NCBI RefSeq assembly: GCF_000002995.4 | Contig: NW_025062479.1 | Span: 4,866,221 to 4,930,220, forward strand | Reading direction: 5' to 3' | DNA from: Brugia malayi | Lineage: Eukaryota; Nematoda; Chromadorea; Rhabditida; Onchocercidae | DNA length: 64,000 nt | In this document: piece by piece, positions 51,301-64,000 of the stretch | Layout of the letters: every line of letters starts with the position of its first letter | How positions within the stretch are numbered: position 1 is the stretch's first letter | The notes under the pieces: generated by a model | The model's database searches: none | Told to the model about the DNA's origin: nothing | Seen by the model: only the letters and a program-made list of their open reading frames with translations | Translations under genes and position numbers: made by a program

Positions 51301-54300
51301 AGTCTGTTATCTATGTGTACCGTTGTCTATGGATCCTTCATAAACATTTCCGAACAAATAACATAATTACTTCTTACCTTTCCCTTTCAAGTATTTTGTT
51401 GGAATAAAAATTGTCCTTTATAGGGAAAAAAAAAAAAAAGGAAAATAAACCGTATGGATGGCGATAAGGGATGAATCACTCAGTTTAGCAAATGTTGTGT
51501 TGTTCTTGATGCTAGAACGATAGTTGATGGATGTCACGAAATTCCGGTAGAAGTTGAGTAAATAATTAAATCCAGATCCAAGTGAATGTTGCTTCCTGAA
51601 GCGTTAAGAGAGATGATGGCAGACAGAAATGAAGATATAAACAGAGGCCACGATAAAAATAGGAAAGTGTGGATCAGTATTTCATACGTGAAAGTCAGGA
51701 GTTGAGGGGAGAAGACGATTCTTAGTCCACTGATGCTAGTGAATGTGCTCGAAGTTGCATCCGAAGAATTAGGAAAACATATAAATATAAAAAAGCAACG
51801 ACAGGACGATTACCATAGTACAAAATGCATAGGACATATGCTGAAAAATAAACCTTGCAACTTTTAGACTATCTCAAGAAGTACTCCAGAATGGAGGGAT
51901 TCCGAATCCGGTGGATAAGACAGCGATATCAGTGGCAGTTCTTAAGGATCATGAAGTTGGTCGGGACGAAAAGCACAAGATGACGCTAGCTGCGTGACGA
52001 GTTATTTGCTGTTGTTGTTGTTGTCGTTGTTGCCTCCTTTTCACTCAATAACTGTTACTTGTTACCCATTTGTTTACTCCTCTCTTTTCCTGCTTCCTCC
52101 CTTTCTTATCATATTTCTGTGTTATGTCTCACTATTGTCATGCGCCACATACAAATTACGCGACGACATCACCAATAGCAGCACAACAACAATAACAATG
52201 ATATAATAACAACTAATACCCAACATTCAATACGTGCTTATAACTCTCATTTCATCCTAAACAACACATTATGTCACCAGGTGTGTAGTTCCTCCATTTA
52301 GTATATAGGGTCACATGACTTCCTTTTCGTAAACAAAAAATTAGATTCACTATACTCCATAAATCAAAACTAGAGTTATATTAGACATTGCATTGTGAAC
52401 AAGACACTCCAACACTTATTTATTCATCAAATTTATTTTAGATCAGAGCCAATATCACGGTATGCCATGCCTGCTAAAGCTGCCATCTCCGATGAAAATC
52501 CCCGCATAACAACAACGCTTCAGGCATCCAAGCCGCAGTACTTTTTCATTCAGTGGCATTAACAGTTTCATTTGATGGGAATGGGACCTGCACGATATAA
52601 TAACAAAAACTGGCGACCTTTTAATAAAAGGGTGTAAGTTTTATTGGAAAGTTTCTCTCGTCGCTTCTTTAGTTATTATTTGCTCAATGAGGCAACATTC
52701 ACCAACTTGTTGTTTAACAAACCACATTTCCCTGTTTGCTAACTGGATGACAATACGCATTGATCATTTCACGTAATACGTCATGCTTACAGAAAGAAGA
52801 AATGTCAAGAAGACAATAAAAGTGTGGGGAAGGGAGGGACGATGACAATGAAGCAAACAAGCCAACCGCGTAATCAACATCAAAACAGCAACAGCAGGTG
52901 GAGTAGTATCATGTAATCATGGGTGGTCTTGTTTATTTAGTACAGCAAAATGAACACCGCCCCATTTTACCTATGTGTGTATGTTGTGCTGTGCTGTGCT
53001 ATCTACTATTTCCTGTTTGTCTCCTTTTTTTGCCTCACTTTTTTCGTTGCTCCAGTAGCGTAGCTGTCACTAGCCGAGACTTCACATCAACCTGCATGCT
53101 GTAAATAACTTGTTTGCATAACAGAACAGTTTGCTTGATAATAGTTAGTAATGATAATTGCAGTCAAAAAGCTCTTGCTTTGATAGGGGCACTGCCACCC
53201 CCCTTATCACTCACTTTTCTAAATGATAGTCTCCCAAATCTCCCAATGACTCCGAAAGGCATCATGAAGATGAATAATGAATAACACAACTAAACAAAGA
53301 GCGAAACATAGAAGAAGGAATATGCTTTAACGGTAACAGTAATCATGAAAATAATGGTCATGATATTGATGGATATAACCATATGGATTATGATAGAAGT
53401 GGTATTACTGTCCATATCGCTGATAGTGAATAATTTGAAATGTAGTAAGCTTCATTTCACATTTCAGTTTTCCCATTGTCTGATTAGTATATTACAAAGT
53501 TTTCTTTGTATCTGCAGCGACTGGCCGTCACTGTAATGGTCGCTATCACGTTGATATGTTGTTACATAAAAACAACCCGATAAAATGGTCGATTTATGAG
53601 CTCATTTCTTGATTCCTGATAAGAAATTCTCATTATTCAGCAAAATCTGAGATGATCCTGCCAAGGCTCCAAAAAGAATAATACACTGACAGTCAAATTT
53701 TGAAGAAATCTCCTCTTTTCATTGCTAATAGGTGATTGTGTCTTTATCCAGTAAGTCCTTATATTTATCATGAAAGTAATGCATGCCTTAAAACATTTCA
53801 AGAAATAACACATTTCCTTTCTACCGTTTTATCAAAAGTTGTTATTCCTTTAGCTTTCAAGTCCATGTGTTATCATAATTATCCACGAGTTTGACACTTT
53901 ATTTTAAATAGTTAGTAGTCACTTTTTGGAACAAATAAAGAAACAGCGAATTTGCGCTTGTTGTAACTTGGGGAAATTTCGTGTGTCATACTGGCTCATT
54001 CTTACTCTCAATGTTGACTAGCATGGTTGTCTTTTTACAATCTGCTAACACCTTTTGTTTTATAAATAAGCCGGATCCTATTTTCTTGGTATCATAGCTT
54101 ACTCGATACCAAAAGATGTGGAAGCAAAGATATGTTTTAGGAAAGTTGGTCGATTTACCTATCTTTTTAATTAGAAATATACGTATAGTTCCTGTTTGCC
54201 AGAAAGTTTTACTCTTGTCCGGACAAGCTGGAATGTTCCTAAAATTTTAAAAGAAAGAATTTTCATCTCAAGAACTCTCTAAAATAGACAAGCGGGATTT

Positions 54301-55264
54301 TTCTATTGTAATGATTTTTCACTACTGCAAAGGCCTTTACCCGTCGCTGTGGTTAGATAGTTTAGAAATATATGGCTTTCTAGTAGGTTTTGTTCGCTCC
54401 ATTGTTGTGATGAAGCGAAGTAGTTGAAAAGGGAACAGAACTAGAAATAAGTAACCATCCTTTGCTGCTTTCAAGCAGTTCGTAATTTCCCGACCAAAAA
54501 ATGAAAATATATGAATTAAAGTAATGACTGCGATGATGTAATAACAGAGTTTTGGGATTATACGTTTGTTACGTGGTTAAAAGACGCTTTGAATACTACT
54601 ACTGCAATCGTTGCTCACATGTCGAATAATAAAGACGCAGAGAAACAAGGCCTTTCTATACTAACATAGTAGATAATAATAGTTATAAATCATGAAACTG
54701 AACTGTTACTGAAATAGCATTTCTAAATTCCTTCGATACTAATGGGAAGTAGGACAAATTCATACGTTAACATTTATGGTATTTATAAAGCATTGTGTTC
54801 ACCCTATAGGTGATGGTACCGTAGTAGGCGGGAAAACTTATTGATCTCGATATCGCGTTACAGTATGGAAAAGGATGATCAGTAGCGCGAGACGTATTCT
54901 CAGAAATTCTAACTGCCATGGGTTAGTTGGCTAAATCCTGATGATTCGAGGCAGCGATAATCTGAGTAATGGAGTGATTGAATTGAAACGTTAGGTGGCT
55001 GATACCATAAACCGTATTCTGTATTTCCCAATATCCGGTTTGTTGTTGTCAGTGTTTGCCTGCATCGAGCTTCTCATGATATTGATGATATTGATGGTAG
55101 CATTGTTATTATATCTCCCTCCACATATTTAACTCTTTTACCTTCCCTTTCTCTTGCATTACCAACTGTGGCGTTAGCAAATACTAATTATGCAGAAGGA
55201 TAACCATTTCGGATTCCAGAAAGAGTGGAAACACTTCGAAACCAAGAATCTTATTGTTGAACAA

Positions 55265-55386
55265 TAAAAATGGTAGTGGGAGGCAATCACATACTGAAAA
55301 TCCTGAAATATGATTCTTCAAGAATTATAATACACAGTATTTAAGACATTAGTATGGATTAACAGTTAAAAATGGTAGTGGGAGGC
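55265..55386. repeat. Pair of 20-bp direct repeats
   Basis: TAAAAATGGTAGTGGGAGGC occurs at 55265-55284 and again at 55367-55386, 102 bases apart. The GC-rich second half makes chance identity in AT-rich DNA unlikely. Confidence 0.75.
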
Positions 55387-58300
55387 TGGCATGAGCGAAA
55401 GATATACTTGAAGTAATTAAAGTCTGTACAAGTAAGGCATTTTCTCCCAAAGTATGATTGTTCTATTCTAGGATAATCACATTCCTTTCGGTCTCAACAG
55501 TCAACAAGTTCGACCGGAAAAAAAAAAAAAAAAAGAACAATAAACATAAAATAACGTTTCGCACTTGAGCTTCGCATGTAATGAATTTAAAGTAGGTTCG
55601 AACTATCGGAAAATGTGAAACCAACTTTTCTATTAATGCTGTGCATAAGAATAAGAAAAATGTACTTCGCAACATGGCAGAACATCTGTTGAACATATAA
55701 CGGATATGACCTGTCATCACAAACAATAAAGCGGGAATGTCCTACAGAGTAAAGGCAACGTGATAAGATACAGCGCCCCTATGTGTAGGTGAAAGTGTCC
55801 GAACATTCTCTGATGATTATGAAGTAAAATCCGTGAATATATTTAAAAAAGATGGAATTTGGAGCAGACGACACAACCTTTCACGTCAAGCCCAGCTAGT
55901 TTTGGTTTCTAGGAAAAAAAACGAAGCATGTTGCATTGTATCTGCGTCCTTGCTTTATTGCGTTCATTTGCAAAATTTACAAGGCTTGTTTTGAAGTGAC
56001 TCATGTTTTGTCGTGTTAACATTTACTAATCACCAAAACAGAAATCACTATAGAACATTTTGGTGTGCAGACCAGGACTTGGAAGAAATCAGAATAGCGG
56101 AACACTGTTAATATCAGTAAGCGATCGAAGATTTCTTCTACCTGGTAGCATCAGAAATTTTGGAAGGTTGATTAGAAGCTCAAAGCTAAGGACGTTCAAA
56201 CTTGAATCAGCGGAGAGACAGCACAAAAGCTTGGGACAGTATCGCTTATACAAATATAATGCAAAACCTAATAAGAACTCGGCAATTCGAAGCTAAGTCA
56301 AGTATCACTAGTTTAGTTTGCTTCAAACCATGATTTTAAAAACTGCAATTACTTCAGTTTCATGACAATTGTCTCAGTAGCCTAAATTTTCCGCTTATTT
56401 AACAGCGGGTTTTAAAAATCCTTCATTTCAGAAAATTCAGGTAGAGAGTTTCAGTTATTAGGAGGACAGCTGAAAAATTGATAGTCACTAGGTTGAAGCT
56501 AAATAAATCGGGAAAATGTCACCATGTCACAAGAAATGATTAAAAACTCATGGGAAAAAAATAACAATAGTACAGATGAAGAGAGGGGATAATTTTCTAC
56601 TTATCTTATTAATAGAAACTAAATTTTCACAAAAACTTTCGATTATCTCATAACCTATTGCATCCGAATAGAAGAGCTAATAGAAGTTCTGTAAGACTTT
56701 TAAAAGATTAGGAGAGATAATTTAGGTCTGAAGTAATCAAGGAAAAAATACAACACAAAAACAATGAGTTTTTTTTTCTTTAACATCTTGGAGTTTCTGA
56801 TAACTTACCGGCTAAAATCTTTATCAACTATTTACGTTAATATATTGTCTAGTGCGTTTTTCTGTCAAAAGAATCGGTCTATTTAGACATAGTCATTGAA
56901 GATCTGGAAATGCATAATTATACAAAAGTACACAGTTACATTTGTGACCGCACCATGAAAAGGAGGATTTTGCCTGGAAAATAAGAGGCGTAATAAAGAT
57001 AGCCATAGGTAAACAGAATCAAATGCGTTTCGGAAAAAAAAAGGAAATGCAAATGAAAGAAAATAAACTTATGTGTCCACACAAAATAACAAAATTGGAA
57101 ATCGAACGTGAGGAACAAAACGTTCGAAATCTGAAAAGTCAGGAGGTATCAAAAATCTTGGCAGTAATATGAAGATTGAAACAAACTATTGATTGGTGTT
57201 TCTTTCCATTTTCTATAATAGCAATATTGTTATTATAGTTGAGGTGTATTACAGAATCAGAAAGGAAGTGACACAATCAACTGTAGAGAGATTGGCTGGA
57301 TTGGGTTTGTATCAGAATTCATCAGGAAGAAAGTTAATCTTACATGAATTATTCAACTGGTAGAGTGAAAAGTGATTTCTTGCAAGAGCTGAAATGGTTG
57401 TTGAGAACTTCTCCTGCGGATCTCCAAGGTAGCGTAAATTCTTAAGAGACAGTTAAGGTACAGTTAAGTACCAATTCACTGTTATTTATTGCTATTCGAA
57501 ATTCAGGTTCATCAGTTTTAAGCTATTTAAATTGCTATGTTTTATTAAAATCGACTAGACTACATAATGCGATTGTTTGATCAAAGAAGATATAATTTTG
57601 CTAAACAGCTTGAGAAATTTGGTAGCGATAAGATAGGTAGGTGCCTTTATTTATGTAAATAGAATCATAACCATGAACTGCAACAGTTTTACAATATTCG
57701 GTTCAGATCAAGTAGTGACTTTGAAATGTCGCTGACCAGTTTTAACGTTCAGTTATTCCTCATCATTTATTTTAGCAAAAATTAATAAACATAGTTTGTT
57801 TGGAGGCCATTTATACTGTTTTCCTATTATCAAACATTAATTGATGGAAAAACAGCCGAGGTTATACAAACTAAGAGAAGACGAAACTTACCTCTTTTTA
57901 ATATGAAACGGAAAGTTCAAATAGAATACAAACATCACTATACAACCACCAAGAACATCAGTCCTAAAGGTTAGTGAATCGAACGTCGACCATGTAGCAT
58001 TATGCATCGAAATACAGCCAAAAAGAAAAGTGAAAACTCAAAATACAGCTGGAGCATTCACGGAAGACAGATTGCTTAAGGAAATATATGTACATCCCAC
58101 TTATTGAACTGCGTATAGCGAGTCTCTTAGCCGTGAAAAAGACGGCTTACAAATAATCAATGCCAAGTTTCTCTTCAAGTGCAAAACGTGCAGCAACTTT
58201 TCTGAAAATATCCTTATGAAGCTATCGAATCTGCATATTATATATTCTGTTGTTTACGTGATTGCCACTTATTACAGTTAGCTTTCTTCCTCGATCACGT

Positions 58301-60229
58301 TTCTGCATAACTTATATCACAAACATTAAAATGTTGTTGCAATTTATTCGATCAGAATATCTGTAATGTTACAGCTGTTATTCAACTGTCATTTCATAGC
58401 TCTTTAAATATATTTCAAATGAAATTGGCTCGTATTTCCTTCATGGCGCAAGCACCATAGCTAACTACCCTGTCAGTTTTTAGGTTGAATTCTTCACACG
58501 TTTGCTTTGGTCATGCTTTAGACTGACTATCTATCACTTTTGCGGAGAGCACTACTTTAGTATATATGATATCCCTATGGATTATATATTTTAAATTGTT
58601 TATTTCACTGCACTTCTCAAAGCGGTGTAAAATAGCTAAGCACACAGCAGTTATTTGAAAATTAAGTGTTCGAAGGTCTGTTCGTAAAACCATGAAATAC
58701 TAGAGCTTCCAAATCAAGTGTTTATTGAAGTAACACCAGCATCTTGTCGATTACATTTAATATTGTGTTGTTGTGAATATTTTTCTTTTGATCTACGATT
58801 TGTCAGTGTTTATACTGCTTACTGTATTATCTTTGCATGGCGTGAATAGTAGTTTAATTACGAAGAACTCCTTGTTCATTTAGTAGAAATCAGTCAATCA
58901 TCAACTGATTGGTTGGAAATATCATTTATTCATTTCGTTATCAGTGATTTTAAATTAATATTTATTAAAAATGAGAATTTTTAACTAGTTATTCATTTGT
59001 CCCGTTGTTCTCCCTATTCCTCCTTTCTTTTTTGAACTGGAACTTCGCTACAAGTTTGAAACAATACTTTTTTTTTGGAGTAAAGTGACAGAATATCCTC
59101 CTCCCGAAAGTCTTCTCGCCTTGTAAAAGTCATCACACATACCAATTATAAATAATCGATGGAAATCACTAGAATGCTTTCATGATTCGCAGTTAATAAA
59201 GCTTTTGTTTCTTTGTGGTATTTCAAGTTTAACCATCAATTCTCCTGTTAAAAGCATAAACAAATATTTTACACGAAATGTCACTGTACAAAATTTTTTT
59301 TCATCTTTCCAATGTTCAAAAGAAATTGTTTTCTTCAGTGCTGCATAGTAAAAGCTATTAGTTTGAGATATTCTTTGTTATGATATCGTTCGTTATTCAT
59401 TTCTCCAATTTCCTTCGTTTTCAGTTCATTATTTTTATATCACAAAATTATGTCACTTCGCAATCCACTATATTCCATATTCGCTGACATATGACTGCTG
59501 AATAACTACTATGCATGTTGGATTTCTTTTGCTTTGGTCTTCCATATAAATTACCACTTTAGAACGACTGATTGATCTTAACTTCATCCTCCAATCTGAA
59601 TTTTCATCTTGAACATAGGCCCGTTCAATTATTTTAAGCATTGTTAATGAGCGGGTTATTGATGTATTTATTCGAACTTGTAACCGTACTTCCACCCCTC
59701 CTCAATCAAAAAAGTTCATCTACTCACTGATGCTATTCTTAGATGTGAAATATTTAATTATTGTCAACTCGATCCACTATTTTTCGGGCACAGATCTAAC
59801 TCATGTGTTTTCGGTGAACAACACCACATCTGCCAAAATTGATGTTAACTCCTTGAGTCTGTTTTCAACAGTAATTCGCCAGCTATTACTGTCGGAAAAA
59901 AGCGAATTATAATATTAATAACAATAATGATATGAAATAAAATTATATTAATCTATAAGGCTAAAGATTGTCTTGATTGAATAATGTTTAGAGAAGTGTT
60001 TCAATAAGGAAATCCTTTATCCAGTACTCATCTGCATTGTTTGGAATTTTATAGTTTATTTTCCGAATTTTACTAGCATGATCTTTTCATCGTGAAACTT
60101 AAAGCGTCTGATTCTTGTAGCTAGAGTTGAGGTGACATGAGTGAAATGCATTGAGTGGAAGGATCTATTGTAACGATTTTATTCGCTAGCAATCTCTTCA
60201 GATTTCTCAATTTTTTTAGTATTATTTAG

Positions 60230-60383
60230 TCGATCTAAATTAAACACTTCCAAAACCTTATTTCGTGACGAAGTTATTTGATGCCTGAAGTCTGAAACTT
60301 TGATAAAAGGAGTCGAAATACCAAAATCAAAGATTCGAAAACTCAGTGAAGTAAACAAACTCGATCTAAATTAAACACTTCCA
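60230..60383. repeat. Pair of 23-bp direct repeats
   Basis: The same 23 bases, starting TCGATCTAAATTAAACACTT, occur at 60230-60252 and 60361-60383, exactly 131 bases apart. This may be the trace of a local duplication. Confidence 0.75.
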
Positions 60384-61592
60384 CAAGAGTTTAAACGATA
60401 ATACGAAATCAAATTATGTATCATCAAAGAAACAGTCGGACGTTTTGATTATTATGCTGGTATGCTCGAAACAGTTATTCTCGGATCATGCAGAGCATGG
60501 CAATCGCAAGATAAGGAAAGACAATGCCCAAAAATGGTCGACGATCCACAAGGAAGAAACTATCATTACCTTGAAATTATAAAGCGAGGACATGAAATAA
60601 TCAGTTACTAAGTAAAGAAGATCGGGAGAGCTAACCTCAAGTGGAAGAGATTCCACCAATCACGCAACAATAAACCCTTTACAATTACCATTGGTAACAT
60701 TTATTTGTGATTCAAAAGTGTGGAACAGTTTTGAAGTAGTTTCAACACGGTAATTCATAATCAAAACATCCCAGACACTCAGAAATTAAACTAGCTCATA
60801 TCATGTCTTAAAGGCTGCTAGCAGTGAGGGGTTGCGGCATTACACCAGAAAATTACGAAGTCATACCAAACTAACAAAGTATGGTGAATCTTTCATTATA
60901 AAGAAGTCACTTCAGAATGAATTGTATCCCATCAGAAGAAAATTGTACTAATTCATAAAACTAAACATTATTTTAATTGAATATTCTTTAGGGAAATATA
61001 AAACTGTCTCAAATTGTATCACATATAAGCAATCATTCATCTAACGCTCATCTTCCAGTTCTAACTAAACTTATCTGCACTATCTAAAATTTTTCATTTG
61101 TTAAGAAAGAGTACATTGTTTAATATGTTAAGCATTCCTCCTTTGTTCTAAACCAAATCTGTTTGGAGTATCGAAATATTACAAAGGTTTGTCAATCATT
61201 CTTATGAGCAATTGACAATGTTGAGACTCACCTCTTACTGTATAAAGAGTAAGGGTCATCTGATAGACAGCTCTTTATTCACTGTAATCATGCATTTGTT
61301 GTTTGCCAATGCTTACTGTATAAGAAGTTAAACCTTTATCTAAAACAGTTTTTTAGTATCAACAAGCTAAAAATTGACTAATTCCTCTTCACTTCATATT
61401 CGTAAACTCTACGAAATTATTAGTATATTGCCAATATAGATCAGTATTTGTGTACAGCGAATAAAAATCGTTATGACAGACTCCTTCAGAACACATTCGT
61501 TTATCCCAACTTCAAACTGCAACCAAGAAAAGGTGTTCTATAACAAAGACTTAAATTTCTCGACAGTCGCTTCCAATTAAGGAATTGTCACC

Positions 61593-61636
61593 AAAGTGAA
61601 AAAAGGAGTAACTTTCGTTACTCCTTTTTTCGCTTT
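61593..61636. repeat. 20-bp stem with 4-base loop (strong hairpin)
   Basis: The left arm 61593-61612 contains AAAAAAGGAGTAAC and the right arm 61617-61636 contains GTTACTCCTTTTTT. They pair over 20 positions with a single T/G wobble and a TTTC loop. The loop is too short for a usual pre-miRNA. It could be a small transposon remnant, a structured intron or an RNA-processing signal. Confidence 0.75.
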
Positions 61637-62510
61637 TATGCAAATTTCTATCCACTTCTAAAACTATTGTACTAGTCAGCCTTACAACTCCTCCAGTTTT
61701 TTCAGACATTATTTTCGGACTATTGTTTTCGCACCGTATCTGATTTCATATTATTTCTTCCGAACTCACTCATGACTTCCCCTATGCCTTTACCTTTTGT
61801 CCAGTACTGCAGTCAATTTTTGTTGTCCTGGAGTTCTACAGAATGGGGTGAATTAGTACTATCCTTTTCCATTTTCTACGTGTCGTTGTAACTTGCTGCA
61901 CCATGCTTCTTTCAGCTTCAGTTTAACATCCTTACAATTTGAACTTTAACTGACACCGAGTATCCAGGAAGTCCACCATTCACGTGACTGTTCATTCATG
62001 GTCCCTTGTTGTTTGACGGGGAGTGATGGATGAACCATTTCGGACTTTTGGAGAAGCAGGATGAGATTGCAAAATGCATGCCCATTCCTCCAACATTGTT
62101 GTCTTAGGCGAAAGGTCATGTAGTTGTTCACCTTGTAGATATTTGCTATTGTGGGATTATTAATTGCGTAAAGGTGGAAATTACGTTGCGTATCAACAGT
62201 AATAAAGTGGTACACTCATTCCCAGCCTTAGACCTGCCGAGTCAGCGGTGACAGATAAGTTGTCGGAAGGATGAAGGAAGGAGTGGCGACCTTTTCGTTC
62301 GGTCGTCCCACCCACTCCAACGATTTGTTACAAAAATCGATTTTCAATGAGTGTGTAGTGTTAGACACCGGCTCCTTGCGCGGAAATATTGGTGCGAGCA
62401 GAATGATTAAGCGATGTATACCCGGGGTACTGTTATGGTGGTTGCGGTTGCTCTTACGAGATTCGGTGATGGGTTACTCAAGAATGACCGACCATCTTGC
62501 TTCATTTGAC

Positions 62511-62558
62511 GGACTGTCGATCGATCTGGTACCGCTGTGCAGGTCCACTTTCCATCAT
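62511..62558 (-). other. Candidate FOXP initiator exon
   Basis: On the minus strand an acceptor-like GTTCAG precedes tandem ATGs at 62558/62555. The frame reads MMESGPAQRYQIDRQS and can end at a GT in phase 0 (62510), matching the phase of the first recognised FOXP exon at 50216. Vertebrate FOXP1/2 begin MMQESG or MMQESA, so the start is suggestive. The donor (TCC|GTCAAA) is weak and the match is very short. The surrounding about 350 bases are less AT-rich than the flanks, as a promoter or first exon might be. Confidence 0.3.
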
Positions 62559-64000
62559 AATTAACTGAACATTTCCGTTGTAAAAGTTGCTTGTTTCAGT
62601 GCACTTATCATTGATTTTCTCCTCGATTTTACTAAGAATTAGTCTAATAAAACTAGAAACAGTTATGGACCATTAGATGTTTCCCATTCATTTTGTTCTA
62701 TGGTGTAATAAAGCATGCGGAGAAGATAATCAGTTGACGACGACTTCGGTTGATAAGCAAATTTATGTAAAGAGGTCATTTTCAAAGTGAATCATTTATG
62801 AATTGTTGGTAAAAATGTTTTTTTTATCAACGATATTCAGAGTGAATCATTTATGAGACTTGTTTTGTCTGGGATGTGTAAGCTCATTGAAAGACGAAAG
62901 TAGCAAGAATGAAGTGGTCGTGTATACGCAAACTACTGAAGAACTGGGAAATACCAAAAAGCGCTCGTAGCTCTCCTACATATCGTTTATGAGTGCTCTT
63001 AAATTTTCGCGAGTAGATATAACATTAGAATTATCTTTTGTATGATAACTGTTTTCCATTTTGGATTGGAAGTTTGCGAGAAAACGACTATAAGGTATGC
63101 CTGTCTCATTGGAATTGTTGAAAAGTCAGGAAGATGGATATGGTCTGATGTTTGCAGGGATGAAGATGTATAGTGTAAGGTGTGAAATATTGAACTTTTA
63201 TGCTTTATTCAAATATATCATACTTTGAAGATCATAGAAGGTGGTTGAGCGATTGTTTTTTACCAATGATAATAGGTGCGGTAGTATGGTCAGTTTTGAA
63301 GGACTCTCACCTGTGTTCTTATCTTACATATAGCTTATTGTTTGAGTGTTCTCATTTATGTTCGTTAACAAACAGATATTTCCACTGTCGCAATGTGTAA
63401 TTCTTGTAAGGTCTGTGTTTCTGCATGTTTTCTCAAAAATGAAATATCTTCATCACTTTTGGTAATTAAATTCACTTGTCTTGTTTTTGTTGGTTCTAAA
63501 AAAAATTTGTGCATAGCAAATATGTGCTTCTCACCTTTTTCATATTGTAATATTTTATGGAAGTGAGAAGTTATTTTCTTCCACGTTCACAAATTAAAAC
63601 TGTTTATAAGCATTATTTGACATTACAACGGTCCTATATTTTTGTTTATAAGTTCCGTTTCTGTATTTTTCTTTTGTGTCGAGATTTGACCATGCATCAT
63701 CCATATTCAGGAACTGCTGAAAATTGATAACGAATTTATTGTACATCATTATGGACTAGATGCTGCAATTTGGTGATACTTAAAGTCGGCATTTGTGTTG
63801 CAAGATTGTTCAGCCTTGATTGGTCGTGTTTTTCACTTTCATCGGTTTGTGAATCTATGGTTTACAACAGAACGAATTGAAGTAACTTTGTAGAGGTCCG
63901 ATTTATGGCAAGTTCTGTATTTTTATTTTTCAGATTATTTGATCAAAATGAGGATCGCACATCTGTATTTTTCTAAGCACGTGAGCTTATCCTCATTCAG
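62559..64000. other. Right-hand end, no confident gene
   Basis: AT-rich sequence with a 16-bp direct repeat (AGTGAATCATTTATGA at 62786-62801 and 62841-62856). Near the end, an acceptor TTTTCAG is followed by an ATG at about 63949 and a GTGAGC donor-like site after MRIAHLYFSKH. This could be a short first exon of a plus-strand gene beyond the window, but nothing else supports it. Confidence 0.3.

Larger units (their letters stand above)
50217..62510. other. About 12 kb without confident genes, probable FOXP 5' intron/regulatory DNA
   Basis: No family-matching exon was found on either strand. Simple repeats, short direct repeats and one strong hairpin occur and are listed separately. A less AT-rich patch at about 52440-52600 holds a 32-codon ATG frame on each strand. 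If the candidate exon at 62511-62558 is the FOXP initiator, all of this is one large first intron; otherwise it is intergenic. Confidence 0.4.

Noticed and set aside
51990..52050. Minus-strand CAA/CAG run as a FOXP poly-Gln exon
   Set aside because: The Gln frame has a TGA shortly upstream and no acceptor in between, so it cannot join the FOXP frame.
62271..62564. 97-codon plus-strand frame
   Set aside because: It has no recognisable domain and probably stays open because of the locally higher GC content; kept only as context for the candidate exon on the other strand.
1..64000. tRNA, U7 snRNA, CRISPR or transposase genes
   Set aside because: By eye I found no B-box/cloverleaf pair, no AATTTGTCTAG-type U7 Sm site outside coding exons, no repeat-spacer array and no transposase or reverse-transcriptase motifs. 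A covariance search could still find a diverged RNA.

Overview
The window is nuclear DNA of a nematode. It is AT-rich, and its genes are broken into many short exons with GT-AG introns and TTTCAG-type acceptors. The sequence alone does not fix the species. Intron sizes, gene density and T-homopolymers inside introns suggest a clade III (filarial/spirurid-type) worm, which is an inference. I rebuilt genes by joining exons in phase and comparing the products with protein families known to me. No database search was run.

Layout, left to right. 1-632 (+): 3' end of a CRK/CED-2 adaptor gene. 3652-11203 (+): a 17-exon GLTSCR1-domain (BICRA/BICRAL-like) chromatin gene. 13038-14838 (+): a 4-exon LSm11-like gene, whose human counterpart is a U7 snRNP subunit. 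15394-22007 (-): exportin-T (XPOT/xpo-3) in about 24 exons, convergent with LSM11. 22105-22749 (-): an unresolved small gene just upstream of exportin-T, possibly in an operon with it. 22993-28317 (+): CNOT4/NOT4 ubiquitin ligase of the CCR4-NOT complex. 30146-31040 (-): mitochondrial ribosomal protein MRPS24, divergent from 31322-33635 (+), a ZC3HC1/NIPA C3HC zinc-finger protein. 34182-37313 (-): CTTNBP2/CTTNBP2NL-like coiled-coil protein. 39965-41579 (-): RAB28 GTPase. 44121-50216 (-): FOXP transcription factor with its 5' end unresolved. About 14 kb from 50.2 to 64 kb has no confident gene and is probably FOXP 5' introns and regulatory sequence; one candidate first exon lies at 62511-62558.

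The genes do not form one pathway. Several act in gene expression: chromatin (BICRA-like), histone mRNA processing (LSM11), tRNA export (XPOT), mRNA deadenylation and ubiquitylation (CNOT4), mitochondrial translation (MRPS24) and transcription (FOXP).

The most notable observation is the LSm11-like gene. To my knowledge C. elegans is reported to lack U7 snRNA, so a nematode LSm11 bears on whether U7-dependent histone 3'-end processing survives in this lineage. Also notable are three introns with apparent GC donors, a possible X-XPOT operon, a 20-bp-stem hairpin at 61.6 kb, and an upstream ORF in the BICRA-like leader.
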